Shown here one piece after another: positions 45,984-58,534 of a stretch of 64,000 bases of DNA. The stretch is from NCBI GenBank assembly GCA_012976225.1, contig JAAVVG010000002.1:1302001-1366000 (forward strand), in the 5' to 3' direction. Position 1 is the first letter of the stretch. Every line of letters begins with the position of its first letter. A program made the translations under genes and the position numbers. The DNA is from Golubevia sp. BC0850 (lineage: Eukaryota; Basidiomycota; Exobasidiomycetes; Golubeviales; Golubeviaceae). The notes beneath the pieces are model-generated. The model was not told the DNA's origin and searched no databases. It saw only the letters and a list, made by a program, of their open reading frames with translations.

Positions 45984-48233
45984 CTACCTCTCTTCCCTAT
46001 CTCCTTCCTCGTAATTCGAACTTTCAACCGAAGCTCTTGAATCCAAAGTTCCCACCGAAGCTTCCAAATCGTGATTGATTAATCTTTCCCTTTCTCCTCC
46101 TCCATTTCCTTCTGTTTCCATCCTCGTACTACTTCCCGTAGCAGTAACATTTCCATTCACTTCATCCACAGTCTTAATTTTCCTTCTACTACTCTTATGT
46201 CTAGAATGTCTGGGTCTAGATTTAGATCTACTTCTAGATTTGTTCCTTTCTTCATTTGCTGCAGCTTCCGCTAAAGCAGCGACTGAAGGTCTTAAAAATT
46301 TAGGTGGAATGATAATTCCATTAAAGATGAAAGTTCCTAAGACTAGAAGTAAAAAACCTAGTATCTGAAGGGAACCTGAGAGTGGTAGGAAAACCTCCCA
46401 TCCCTATAAGAGAGAGGGGGAGAGAGAGAGAGAGAGAGAGAGAGAGTGTGTGTGTGTGTGAGAGAGAGTGAGAGAGAGAGAGAAAAGGGAGGAGAATGGG
46501 CATTAGAAATTTAAAGACATTAGCGGTTTTCAACTTCTCAATTCTCATCAGACTCACCAGATACAAGCTAACAATCCAAATCCCCAAAGTTCTACAAGTA
46601 TCAATAGTACTTCTAGCAGTTGCACTAACACTTCTAGTGACACTTAAACCAAAGAAATTAAACAAAGCAATAGAAGCAGCAATAGCAGCCGAACTCCAAA
46701 GAACCCCAGAAGAATTGATCATTTGATTCCAACCAGTGAACATGTCGAAATAACCACCTCTACCTTGGGGTGTCATACCAATCCAATAATGTAATAAAGG
46801 CATAAGTAAAAGTACGCTTGACAAACCAAATAGACCTTCATAACCTACTGCTAACAAAGGTTCAACACTATACCTAGACATAATTTTCTCTTCCAAAACG
46901 AATTGTGAAGCTGTGAATAATTGAGCGAAGAGAATAAGTAAAACTCCTAGGATTGCTTGAGCTGCTTCTGGAAGCTCTGGATCTTCTGGTTCAGGTTTGG
47001 ATCTGCCGTTTAGAAGTTTGGATCGGATCACTATGATTGATGTTGAGGCTAAGGAGGTTGTTGATGATGTTCCTGAGCCTGCTTTTAACATTGTTCCACT
47101 TAATCCTACCACGCAAACTCCTAACATTACTGTTACTAATGATAACCATTGGAAGAGGAAGAGGTGTCTTCTTAGAAAGATTACACTGAAAACTCCTACC
47201 CAAAGCACAAGGGCTCCTCTTGTCATTCTGAGAGTAAAGCGGAAGAGTTAAGAGAGGTCTGATCAGACTTGGATCTCTAACAGAGGGTTTCCAGGATGCA
47301 TCGAATAGCAGGAGAGGACAAGACCCTCCCTCCTCCATCTCACGTCCCTTCCAAGCTATGAAGCCTTCTCTCAACCCAGTCATACTCACTGATAAATAGA
47401 AACTGGAGTAAAAAGCAATCCAACGTTCATCAACGTAGTCCCACAAATATCACAAAGAGCAGGAGTAAAGAAAAGAAAGATAGCTTTCCCTTTCAAAGCC
47501 TTACTCTCCTTTGGTTTCCCATAAGATTTAGTCCTACCTCTACCTCTAGGTCTCTCCCTTGTTGCAGATTGTGAATTCCCATTTGAAGTAGAAGTTCTAG
47601 GTAAAGTTGGAGAGGAATTCGATTGACCAGTTGATCTGGCTTCATCCTCTGAAATTGAAACTCGTCCATTCACATTGCCATTGCCATTTGGTTCTGATGA
47701 GGGGGTGGATTTTGCTAAAAGAGGTTCTGAATCCAAATCACTCGTATTCCTTCGAGAAGTAGATGGTTTGCTGGAAATGGTTGAAGATTTGAAATAGGTT
47801 TGATAGATGATTCTGATAAGGACTGGTAAGAGACATAAGCATTCTCCGAAGAACATTTGAGCCGTCTTGAAGGAATAGACGAGTTGATTTGATGAATGAG
47901 AGTATAGTTAAAAGAAAGTAAAGGATAGATTATTAGAAATTTGAAGTTGGAAAGAGTAGAGGGTTCACAGCAGGTAGCCGTAGACTCACCTGCCAAACTG
48001 GCTGACTGAACTCTACATGCTTTGATTCATCCGGATCATCGCAATTCTCTACGCACTGCATGTCTTGCCTGAAAGTATGTAAGGAGGAAGGCGTTCAGAG
48101 AGGGAGACCCAAAGACTCCCTACTCTGCACTTGTGTCTACTGACCATTTTGAGAAAAGACTGTTTGAGCATCCTGTGAAGAGCATCCCTGCCACCAGTAA
48201 CGGAATGATGGCATTCTTTGAGATCTTGATCAT
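45984..48233 (-). CDS. SLC35F6-type drug/metabolite transporter
   Basis: Five exons on the minus strand: 48145-48233, 47990-48068, 47390-47865, 46558-47227 and 45984-46403, 577 residues. Helix 1 is IIPLLVAGMLFTGCSNSLFS, followed by the SLC35F6-type loop KWQDMQCVENC and FSQPVWQTAQMFFGECLCLL. A Ser-rich cytosolic insert of about 90 residues comes next. Then come the family motifs FTPALCDICGTTLMNVGL and TRGALVLWVGVFSVIFLRR, further helices, and GWEVFLPLSGSLQILGFLLL with NGIIIPP near the end. The C-terminal tail is Arg/Ser-rich. Human SLC35F6 sits in lysosomal/mitochondrial membranes; the transported substrate is unknown. Intron 1 has a GTCAGT donor, intron 2 an AAG acceptor, and intron 4 carries a GA/GT microsatellite. 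Confidence 0.9.
46415..46483. repeat. Compound GA/GT microsatellite inside an intron
   Basis: A tract of about 25 bases of GA repeats, then GT repeats, then GA repeats again, close to the 3' end of intron 4 of the SLC35F6-type gene. Read on the gene strand it gives a CT/CA-rich stretch that can serve as the polypyrimidine tract before the TAG acceptor at 46404-46406. Confidence 0.9.
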
Positions 48234-48409
48234 CTACTCTTGACAGTAATGATGGAATGGACTTAAGTTGAAGGGAACGATTATAGATAAGGTTGGGGAG
48301 TGAAGAGCAAGCCAGCAGGCGACCCAAAAAAGTATTGCCGTTATCAACCTTTATCTCGAAGCCATTATTTTTTAGGTTACATGTCAAAAGAATGTTACAA
48401 TGGATTTTT

Positions 48410-49543
48410 CTATTCTACTCCTTTGAATTTCAAGCAAGCTATCACACACCATCTAGCCCTCTCATCCCTATCATCATCCTCCTCTCCCACCTCTTGACTC
48501 TCTCCCTCTACCCCTTCTTTCAACCAATTCTCGTTCCAATCTAAATAAGCCCTTTCTTCTCCCTCGAAACTCTGCTCCCAAATCCCACCGAATCTCGAGG
48601 CGCTTTCATCTGGTATCAACCTTGCGTCTAGCCTTTTCAATTCTTCATTTGTTTGAACCTCTTCTCCCTTTTGACTTTTCGTAAAGTCTTCTTTTCTAGC
48701 TTTGAAAGTTCGCGAGAGGAATTTCTCGACTACCCCTCTTCCTGTGTGAAAACCTGCGACCAGAATGATTCGAGAATCGGACTGGAAAGAAAGAGTTCGT
48801 TTCATGGTTGAGATGAGAGAATCGTGGCTTTTGGTAAGCCAAAGGGTGTCCGTTGTTAAGACTAGATCGAAGCCTGTACTTGAACATGTGTTACTAAGGT
48901 GTCTGAAAAGGAGAGAAGAGAGTCAAGGAGATCAGAAAGCAGGCTGATGTCGAGGGTGAAGAATCCTTTTCACTTACCTCAAAGCCATTTGTTCGTGCTC
49001 CTTCGTTCCCCATTCGATCCCTTCTACGAAAAGCTTTCCCTCGAACTCTTGAGATCCAGTTCCTTCCAACTGCTCTCCAGCCATCCGATTCTCCCTAACT
49101 TGCTCCAAAGTCACAGCCACATTTCTTCTCAGAGTTTCTAACACGTCCGGAGAAGGATAATCCGTTACGACACTCGTCCTTGATCCCATCAGATGAGCAA
49201 CTAGTGAAGGTAAACCAGTTCCAGCTCCTAATTCGAGCGTCGTCCTTCCTTTTACTTCCATAGAGTTCGTGTATCGTTCTGTCAAATTTTCTGAAATCAA
49301 ATCTGACAAGACCAAGCCTGCATCCCATTGGAATTGAGCCATCAATCCTGTGTTTCCAGAATCTCCATTTGGAATGAAATAATCTAGTTTCTGGGTCTTG
49401 GGTAGGATGGAATGAAGGTTTGGATGATGATAGGAGATCTTCTCTCCTGGATCTCCAGAAGCTGGATTGTGAATGTCGAAGAGAGAGTAGATGGAAGATT
49501 CGAAGATTGAGGTTGGATCTTCATCTTTAGAAGCATTCGTCAT
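48410..49543 (-). CDS. EFM7/NNT1-type eEF1A methyltransferase
   Basis: Two exons (48978-49543 and 48410-48902) on the minus strand encode 352 residues. Features of the family 16 lysine/N-terminal methyltransferases appear in order: FIPNGDSGNTGLMAQFQWDA, motif I TTLELGAGTGLPSLVAHLMG, then SVVTDYPSPDVLETLRRNV with the acidic VTDYP motif, GIEWGT, and after the intron TGFDLVLTTDTLWLTKSHDS. Yeast Efm7 (formerly Nnt1) methylates the N-terminus and Lys3 of eEF1A. The C-terminus is acidic (GEEDDDRDERARW). Its start codon lies 325 bases from the divergent ZAP1-type gene, so the two may share a promoter region. Confidence 0.88.
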
Positions 49544-49868
49544 GGGGGACGAAGTTGATTTGAAAGGTCCCTTTTAAAGAGGAGTAGACAGGAAGGAGGG
49601 AAGAACCCAATATCACCGTTACTTGGGAGTTCCGAGCGTGACGTTGTGATATTTAGCTAAACCGCAGAGGTTCTAACACCACCAATAAGGTACTCTTAAA
49701 CATCAACATCACTCACTCACCTGGAAATCAATCCGCGGACAGGAAGAAAGGTAGTCCTCCACAGACAGTGAAACATCAAGAAGGAATACAATACCATAGT
49801 CGAGAAAGGGAGGAGGTGAAGGAAGGTACATAATCGAGATAGAATCAAGACAAGCTTATCGTCCAAGA
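49544..49868. promoter_or_regulatory. Shared divergent promoter region, EFM7-type and ZAP1-type genes
   Basis: A 325-base gap between two start codons pointing apart. I looked for the yeast zinc-responsive element (ACCTTNAAGGT) here, since Zap1 activates its own gene in yeast, and found no exact copy. Nothing else was recognised. Confidence 0.35.
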
Positions 49869-52800
49869 ATGTGTGGTACTTCTTCACCTTCAACGAATGG
49901 AATCTCTCCTAATTCATCCAATAGTTTCGATGGATTGAATGCACTTTTAATAGCTGCTCAGAGAGGCTCAACTTCAAGACAACAATCCTATCACTCTCAT
50001 TCTCATTCTCACCACCATCACCTCAATCCTTCTATGCCACCACCTCCTCCAAGAAGACCTTCAAACGATCCTCAAAAGAATCTTCATCATCAAAACCAAG
50101 TTCAATGTTTCCCTTTCAATCAGTCTTCCTGTTCAACTTGTCCAGCTTCACCTCCTATCACAACAACTTCTTGTTGCCCCTCTCCGACCACCTCTTCTTC
50201 TACTTCTGATTGCTGCCCTACTCCAACCTTGAACGAACCTTCAAATTCAAGCTGCTTAATCCCAAACTGTCCAAACTCAATCTTAACCTCCTCTTGTCCT
50301 GGAATTCATTCCTGTACAAAAGAGTGTGCTTCTGCTCCATGCAAGGCAGCCACCACTTCTTCAAACGCTTTGACTCATTCATCTTCACCTCCAAAGCATC
50401 CAGATCAACTTCCTCAATGCTGTAATCCAGCTCCATTGGATCTTTCTACTCCTTGGGACTTCTGCTGTGATTTAGCTACTCCTAATCATTCAAATGTCCA
50501 ATCAGCTATTGACTCATTTTGCAGTGATCCCCATTGCAAACCAATCTCATCTGGGGACAAGAACGGAAAGAGGAAGGGCGTGGAGGATGGGAAAGTTGGA
50601 GGAAACAAAGTGGAAGAGAATTGTGCGACGTGTGCTGGAACCACGTCTGTTGATGGCAAAGTTTTCGAAAGCTTTCAAGAGATGGTGAGTACTAGAACTT
50701 GGCGTGTGAGGATGACTAGAGTCGAAGATGTAAAAACTGGAGATAGCTGAAGATGGAGAGAGGGTTGGAAGGCTAGCAGAAGCAGCAAGCTTGGAATCAA
50801 AGCAAGCAACCCAATTTCCTTTGAGGTCTCCTCGGAGTTTAGACCAAGCCCACAACGCTCTTTGACACTCTTCAGCTCATGAGAGACCCTAAATTAGAAC
50901 TGAGCAAGCTTGATCAGAAGCCGGTCCCTCCAAATGTCACGAAGCTCTCCTTACCTTGTCACCATCAACCGTCAACACCCCGAGATTTCGAGTGATTGCT
51001 GACCGTTTCCGACCCTTCTTCCCTCTACTTTTTCTTCTTCAGCTCGATTGCTGTTGCTGTGCTGCAGAAGATGCGAATCTCGATCCCTGCTGCCCGCCTG
51101 GTCAGACTATGACGCAGCTGGCCAGTGAAGGTGGTTCAGCTTCGAGCTTGTCGATTCCTCGCCAAGATTCTCATAAGGAGTGCCTGCCACCCGAGAGAGG
51201 AGGGGGAGGAGGAGGAGGAGCAACTATGAATGGAATTGATAGCTCAGGAAACGTCGAAGAAGGCTGGTACGAATTCTTCTGCAACTCGAACCACCATCGT
51301 CACGACGAGAGCTGTCACCAACCACCGCAGCAGCAGCCAGTCTCTTCCACATCTCAACATCAGAACCAACCCAGCTCTGAAAGATCACATCACCCTCCCG
51401 AGGGGGTGAATTATCAAGCTCATTCTCACTTTCATCAGCAGCCTCAACTTCAATCTCAACCGCCCAAGCAGCGCCTCGATCTCCATCAACAACAGCAGCA
51501 GTCACAAGGTCCGAGAGTGAATGGGCGTTCCCGTCACAACTCAAACTCCCAATCATCTCATTCTTCTCCTCAACCGAACCAAAGCGGAAATGGATCGGGT
51601 TCAGTCAGCTCTCATCCGACACCAGGTCTCTTCTCGTCAGACTCGAATAGGTCTCGTTCAACTTCGGCATCCTACTCAAACCACGGCTCGCCAGCTACTA
51701 GCGTAGTCGACAACATCTCAAGAGCTCTCTGGGAAGCTTCTCAAGGCGGAGAAGAGGGTGCGACGTTGACGGGAGCCTCGCCGAGTTCTGGCGGTGTCGC
51801 CTCTTACAGTAGTGCCTTTGGAGCTTTCTCAAACTCAAGTCCGCATCCTCCTTCTTCCGCTTCAACTCCAGAGGGGCGCGACTTCAACAAGCCTTCGTTC
51901 GGATTGAAATCGTTCGAAGCCTCTTCTCAGAGCCAGGAGTCAAATCAAGCATCTAGCAATCTCGAAGACGTCATTAGAAGCTACTGCCAATCTCAAGTTC
52001 CACACCAACACGACGCTATGGGAGGATGCTTGCCACCTTCCTTCACTCTCTGTGATCCAATGCACTGTGGAGTCTCAGCGCCTCACTCCCATCTTCTATC
52101 TCAGCCTTTTTCTCTCAGCAGCAAAGTCTCAAAAGACTGCGCTACTCATCGAGAAATCGACTCACATCCAGCTCCCAAGGGTGGAAAGGAAGCAGCTGGA
52201 TTCAAGTGTCAATGGGGAGGCTGCTGTCATGTTGCCTCTTCTCCCGAGGAGCTTGGATCTCACGTAACTTCCGCTCATATCGCAGTGATGGCTAAGACAG
52301 CAAGCTCAGGAGGAGACAGTCAAGGAGCTGGGAGCAGAAGTGGAGTGGCGGAGCCTCAGTCTCCAGGATCCCATCCTTCTTCGCCGGCTCATTCTGTCAA
52401 TCTCAATTCGAATGGTTCGCAAATGGACCAACTGAACCAATGGAATCAGAGTCAACCACAAGTCTCCTCCTCGCTCTCCAACCAGGTGCAGCTCCAGAAC
52501 CAAGTAGCTCTAGCTTTTGAACAGTGCATGTGGGATCAGTGTCAAGTCCCGATGGAGGATCAAAATCAAAACCTCTCGCATTCTCAAGTTCAGACAAACT
52601 CTTTCAATCCTTCTGGTTTTACTGAATCCAATCAGCCTTGGAATCAAAATCCCTATGATTCTTCTGGAATGTCTGGAGTCTCTGTCTCATCCACGGTCGG
52701 ACATGGTTCTCATCAACAAGACGGAGACAAGGTCCCTTCGTTTCTTCAGCACCTCATAAGCGATCACTTAGGTAGGAGCGCTTCCGAAGTGCTGCCAGCG

Positions 52801-54057
52801 CTCGGTTTCAATGGAGGGAATCTTCAAGAATTCTTGGATCAGTTGAATGCCAGCGGAAGTGGAGATTCAAAAGACATCGGAATGGAGTCGGCTTTGAATT
52901 CTTCAAGTCAGTCTGGTCCCTCTAGGAAGAGGAAGAGAGCAGGGAAGCCAGCTGGTGGAGAATCGTCTCAAGCAACTTCTTCTCATCAAGATACGCCCTC
53001 GATCAGGAGCTCCGGTTCGAGAACGAGATCGGCTACCATCAATAAAGCTTCGAGATCTGGATTACTTCAATGCAGCTCGCAGACTCACTCTCATGGAAAA
53101 CGTGCTCGAGCAGTAGGAGAGGAAGAAGATGGAAACGAATCCGACTCGGACCTCTCCTCGCTATCAAGACCTTCGATCTCTCCGAAAGGCTCCAATGAAT
53201 TCTCATCGTCGAAGGAGACGGGTGCTACTTCTGCTTCCTCTAGCAATGCCATCAACAAGACTGAGGTTTTGGTCAACCCAACTCACACCTGTGATTGGGT
53301 AGGATGCGGGATCTCCTTCCCTAATCATGATACTTTGACTGCTCATGTCGTCTCTGAACATATCGGATCTGGAAAGTCCGAGTATCACTGTGGTTGGAGA
53401 GGTTGTGAAAGAGCTGAGGCTGGTAGGAAATTCTCTCAGAGACAAAAGGTTTTGAGGCACATGCAGACGCATACTGGTGAGTATTCGTCTTTGAATCTTT
53501 TGAATTTACGATTTTATTTGGAAGACAAGAGTGCGATTTCTTCCAACCCTCTTCTTACACTTCTAACATTCCGACTCTCATCTACTTTCCGCCGCACCAT
53601 TTTTCTTCTCTACAGGCGATCGTCCTCACAAGTGTGACATCTGCTCAAAAAGATTCTCCGAACCAAACACTCTAGCCCAACACAAACGAACTCATACCAA
53701 TGAAAAGCCTTACGTCTGCGATTTCGAAGGTTGCGGAAAAGGATTCGCTATCGCTGGATCTTTGACGATCCACAAGAGAACTCATACTGGTGATCGCCCT
53801 TTCAAGTGTACTCATCCTGGTTGCGAAAGAGCTTTCTCGGAAAGTTCCAATTTGACTAAACATGTGAGTTGAGCAAGAGCAGGAGCGATTCTGTTTTGAA
53901 GGGGCGACTCTGACTTGTTTTCTCTCTTTGCCCCTCTCGCTCATAGATGAGAGTTCACTCTGGAGAAAGGCCTTTCAAGTGTCCGGACTGTGATCGATGC
54001 TTCTCACGACCTGATCAAATGAATCGTCATCGAAAAGTACATAATAAGAAGGGTTGA
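49869..54057 (+). CDS. Zap1-type zinc-responsive C2H2 transcription factor
   Basis: Four exons (49869-50684, 51043-53476, 53616-53863, 53947-54057) encode 1202 residues. The C-terminal DNA-binding part has six regular C2H2 fingers: [74 protein letters not shown] and [13 protein letters not shown]. An earlier isolated finger starts at residue 661 ([16 protein letters not shown]). A further one appears split, its Cys pair at 767 (CMWDQC) and its His pair near 841 (HLISDH). The N-terminal half is rich in Cys clusters ([15 protein letters not shown]) and Ser/Gln. Zap1 senses zinc through activation-domain Cys/His and induces zinc uptake genes; the finger layout and Cys-rich region support this. 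Confidence 0.82.
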
Positions 54058-54867
54058 CGAAGTTGTTGGTCTTCGACGGAGGCAACGAGGTCGCATTGCG
54101 CTGAAGAACCTGACTCCTAGCTTGACTTCCAGTCCCATTTAGTCAGGCCTGGCGACAGACTACTGATTCACAGCTTCAGAACCGATCGATCCTGAACCTC
54201 GACTTTGCCAATAGGTTCTCTTTCATGTTGTTATTGAGTTAGCATCATTTATCTTATCCCCAATCCCTCATTTCGATTTCAATTGAATTCCTTTGCTTTC
54301 CAAGACTTAGTCTTCATTGCATCTGCAGTGTTGACGACAGAGGCGTGTAGACAGGTTCGATGCTTCAAAGAGGGCGGCTTTTTATCTCGTCCTACAAGAC
54401 CACAATCAGAAAAGACTTTACGAGTTTGGCGATTTCAAAAGATTACGTTTGAGTGATTTACTATAGGTTGAAGTGACAAGAGAGCGGAGGGGAACAGATT
54501 CAAAGAGAAACAGAAACCAGAAAACGAGAGGAGAGAGCTTGGAGTCGGTGAAGATGGGAAAAAATAAACAGAAAATAAGAGTATGGTGAAAAAAAGGGAA
54601 ACAAATGAGATGACGTGGTTTTTGGTGAGAGAGGAAGCAACAAATAGACAGAGAATTAAAAGAGGAAATGAGGAGATTGAGATGAAACAAGAGAGACCTG
54701 GAGCAAGCAGAGGGGAAGGGAAGGTCAAGATCAAGTCCTTTACGTAGTGTAGTCGAAGAAAGAGGAAAGGCGAGGATGGGGATTGAAAGAGATCGAAGAT
54801 TGTTCCTAATGGATTGAAGAGAGGATTAGATTTAGAGACCGGCTAGAAGCGAGACTTGCATTTACTT

Positions 54868-54902
<35 letters not shown>

Positions 54903-55037
54903 ACGAGAGAGGTGACGGTTCCACGCGATCTACGCGAGAGCCTAAAAACAACTTGTTGACTTGCATTTCATGTTTGTTTGAGGTTGAGATGTTTAATTTT
55001 TCGTTTTTGAGAATGGAATTGAATTGAAAGTTTAGAA
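54058..55037. other. Convergent intergenic region, about 1 kb
   Basis: Lies between the ZAP1-type stop and the stop of the Ser-rich gene. Purine-rich stretches around 54500-54800 open long minus-strand frames rich in Phe/Leu/Ser, which I take as base bias. A run of 32 T lies at 54870-54901. No gene seen. Confidence 0.45.
54870..54901. repeat. Poly-T tract (32 bases)
   Basis: An uninterrupted run of 32 T on the plus strand, which is poly-A on the minus strand, about 135 bases downstream of the Ser-rich gene's stop codon. It may lie within that gene's 3' UTR. No flanking direct repeat or element body was recognised. Confidence 0.95.
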
Positions 55038-57799
55038 TCAAAGAGGCTCTTTCAAAGCCTGTAACTTTTCATTCAAACTTTGATGTTGAACTCCATGGAC
55101 AGGTTGAGATTTCCTACCTCTCAAAGGAGTAGAAGTTCCACTTTTACTTTCTCTCATCACTCCACCAAAGTTCGAAGTTTGATTCTCACTTGTAGAGGCC
55201 GATCTTCCCATTCCTACACTTGCTAAACCACCACTAATAGTAGTATCACCACTTCCAGCAACAGCATAACCATAACCAAATCCAACATCAGGAACGCTTC
55301 CAGGAAGTTTCGAAGTAGAAATCTTTCTACCATGTTGAAGTTCATCAGCTTGAGAAGAACTTTTAACAGCTTCATCGAAACCCATTAGTTCAGGTTCATC
55401 TTGATTGATTAAGTTTGCATAAGAAAAAAATGAAAGTCTATGTTTCGTTTTAGGATCTGAAGCTTTAATGGTTCCTGAATTTTCGGCATTAGGGTCTTCA
55501 TCTGGATTTAGTAAGCCCATGCTACTTGAAGATAGAGATTTCGAATGTCCTTGTTGGACAGAAGGATTTGTTGGGCTGCTTGGTATTTCTGGGGAGAAAT
55601 TTGAAGTTCTTTTTCCGACATAAGGACTTGCTGTTGAAGGAACGTCATCACTATGAGCTAAAGCATCTGCTAAACCTCCCAAACTTGCAGAAGCACTTGC
55701 AACTTCATTTCCAGAAATGATAGCACCATCAATAGAAAGGCTAGAAACAGCAGGTCTTCCACCATCTAGATCTAAAGGTAAATTCAAAATCGAAGTTGAA
55801 GGAGTTCCTAAACCTAAACCATGAGTGACATTTCCGTTTCCAGATCCTAGAGCAGTAGTTGAAGATCCATGGTTCGGAGATGCAGAACGATAAGGATTTG
55901 GTAAAGGTAAGGCAGGGAAAGAAGTTGCTATTGGAAGAGAGTGATTTCTAGAACCTCCATTACTGAAATCTCCAGAAGCAACACTTTGACTCATTGCACT
56001 AATACTATTTCCACCTGACATTCCAGAAGTAGTTCTCGAAAAAGCAGATACGTTTGAATGAGAAAGAGCTGCAGAATTCCCGGTTCCAGTAGCGTCGAAA
56101 TCCAAAACCTGTTGAACACCTCTCCCACCCATAGCAATTGGAGATCTTGATCTGAAAGAGCTTGCACTACTAGCTGCATCTGAATGAGGTCTACGATGTC
56201 CAATTCCACCACTAGCTTTACGATTAGAAGTCGATGTCATAGAATCCTTGTTGTCGTTTCCCATCAATCTCTCTGCTATCTGAGCTGCCATACTTCCTGG
56301 AGGTGGATTCATATCTCCACTTTGACCTCCCAAGGATAAAGGTGGTGATGGAGAATTGGCTGCTGAATTGATAGATGGAGATGAACTTTCACTGTGAGCT
56401 GAGAGAGCTCTGGCACTCAAGGCTACTGGAGGAGAGATGTGAGGTGCTACGATTTCGAGATGCTGTTTGGAAGAAAGATGAGGGAATGAATGGTTAGTAC
56501 GATGAAGTACTGGAGCTAAGAGAAACTCGAAGTGGAGCAAGACGTTCATCTTTTTTCGGAGGATTATGCGAGGTTGCTGTCCTCCTCCAAAAAGGCATCC
56601 TTCCCCTCGATGTAACTCTCCTAGGGTTGCTAAATTCCATCTGATTTCCAAATACTCACATCAGTAGTATCTTCCACAATCGCCTCAGCAGCATCATCCA
56701 ATACAGTAGGTATAGCTACATCGACAGCCTCCTGTTTACTCATGACATGAGATGCATCTCTATGTTCAATGTCTCTTTCAAAAATGCTTGGAGTTCTGAC
56801 ATCATTTCCAGGAACCACAACCGATCCAGAACCAGTAGTAGGTCTATTGATGGAACCAAAAGTTCTGACAGGAGAGGCACTTGCACTGACTGCGCTGGAA
56901 GGAGAAACCGAACCTAATCTCTCACTTCCAATTCTTTCAGGAGATGAGGCTCTTGTAGTAGGTCTTGATCTTATGTTTCTATGAGATAAAACTGGTGAAT
57001 GAGTTGGAAGATTAGAAGTTGGATTGAAAGTTGAATTTGAAGTTGAAATACTTTGAACTGGAGAATGAGAAATGCTGTTGTTAGTTGAAGTGGTATCAAC
57101 TTGATGAGCAAACAACTGAGACAAAGTATTTGCTTCTCTTGGATCTGATGGTAATTCATTTGCAGAAGGTAATAATTGAGAGGAGGAGGAAGTGGTTGGT
57201 TGGTAGCTTGAGATTGGACTTTGAGTTCCAGATCTCAAAGCAGTTGGTGAAGATGGAGTTGAAGATAGATTTCTGATTTGGTTTTGATTTGAATTGTCTG
57301 CTGATTTCAAAACACTATGATGACCATCTCTTGGATTTGTAGGTAGATTACCTTTTGCAGGATCAACTTGAACTTGAGATTGACCTCCGGATCCAATTCC
57401 ACTCAAACCATTCAATCCTTTCGAGTTCAAATCGTTTGCAGTGATTGAAGATCTTAATGGACTTCCAGGACCGGGTGAAGGTGAATTCGGTGCAGGAGAA
57501 GTTGCACCAGTTCCATCTGAATGGGTGGATTCTAATTCTGATGTATCTGGATTGGAAAAAACTTCTTGATCATCTAAGTCTTGGTTGTTCCTACGATAGT
57601 TTGGATGATCCTCTAGGTAATTGTAATTGTAACCCTCATCTAAATCTGAAGGATTGGATCTTGGTGAGAGAGAGAGTGAATGATGATGAGAGCGTGAGTG
57701 GGCAGGTTGCTTGGAAGTGGAAGTGGAGATTGGAATCGCTGCTCTTGAAGGTGAGGAAGGTGAGGATGTGGAATCTGTAGGCGGCGAATTGTCGACCAT
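55038..57799 (-). CDS. Ser/Pro/Asn-rich protein of unknown function
   Basis: Two exons on the minus strand (56660-57799 and 55038-56462) encode 854 residues. No signal peptide or transmembrane helix. Almost all of it is low-complexity Ser/Pro/Asn/Thr-rich and likely disordered, with many SP/TP sites that kinases could use. Three islands look conserved: DAAEAIVEDTTDHLEIVAPH across the intron, AMGGRGVQQVLDFDATGTGN, and KHRLSFFSYANLINQDEPEL. The last is the best candidate for a functional motif, because hydrophobic and aromatic residues are otherwise rare. I do not recognise the family. Confidence 0.75.
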
Positions 57800-58534
57800 T
57801 TTGGAGGAAGGAGATTTGAGTAGAGGGGGCTTGAGGAGTAGAGAGTAGGGTACGGTTGCTAGAGTGGAGCGGAGACAAGGTAAAAGAGATCGGATTGCAG
57901 AACAGGTCTTGGCTGTTGAAGGTTGAAAGAGTTGTCAGGAGGAGGAAAAGGCTGGAATCAAGGCTATAGATTCGATACAAAAATTCAAGGATAGTGGTTT
58001 GGGGTTTGAGATTTTGAGAAGAAAGAGGGACAGCGGGACAGCAAACAAGATCTCGCGACCTTCGACAAGATCGACCCCTACTTTTGGTACCCTCCTACCC
58101 CAGCATGATAACATAGCTTTATAGACTGAGTTTGGCCTCAAATAGAAACTACGTCTCATTTCACACTTACAGGGTACACGCTCTCCAAGCTGTGCTTTGC
58201 CTTGCTTTCCTCTGTCTTGTCTTTGTCTATTTCCCGTTTAGGAAATCTCCCTCTTCTCTCGGCGGGGCTGTTCTGTGAATTCGAAGACAGAGCCGTAAGA
58301 AGACCAATTGAACAGGTTTGAATCCAAAGAGAGATGTCGACCTCGAAGAATGCAGTGCAACCGGCGATACCCTTGCTATACCTACGGTTTGGGCGGGAAG
58401 CTAGCAAAAGTAGGACGCTACGAAAATGTAAAACCTTCCATCCAACAACCAACTTGATTCAAGTAAAAGTTCCATCAAAGAACCAGGATTAGAAGAACTT
58501 TTGATCTGATCCAATCCCTCAGCCTCTGATTCAA
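57800..58534. other. Divergent promoter region
   Basis: About 735 bases between the start of the Ser-rich gene (minus) and the start of the VCX1-type gene (plus). Small minus frames (57935-58159, 58156-58452) show no motif. No gene seen. Confidence 0.45.

Noticed and set aside
46321-46557. Coding read-through of SLC35F6 intron 4 (Ser/Leu/His repeat)
   Set aside because: The repeat is a microsatellite; splicing from 46558 to 46403 restores the family motif LGWEVF.
49544-49868. Zinc-responsive element in the ZAP1-type promoter
   Set aside because: No exact ACCTTNAAGGT; near matches are too loose to claim.
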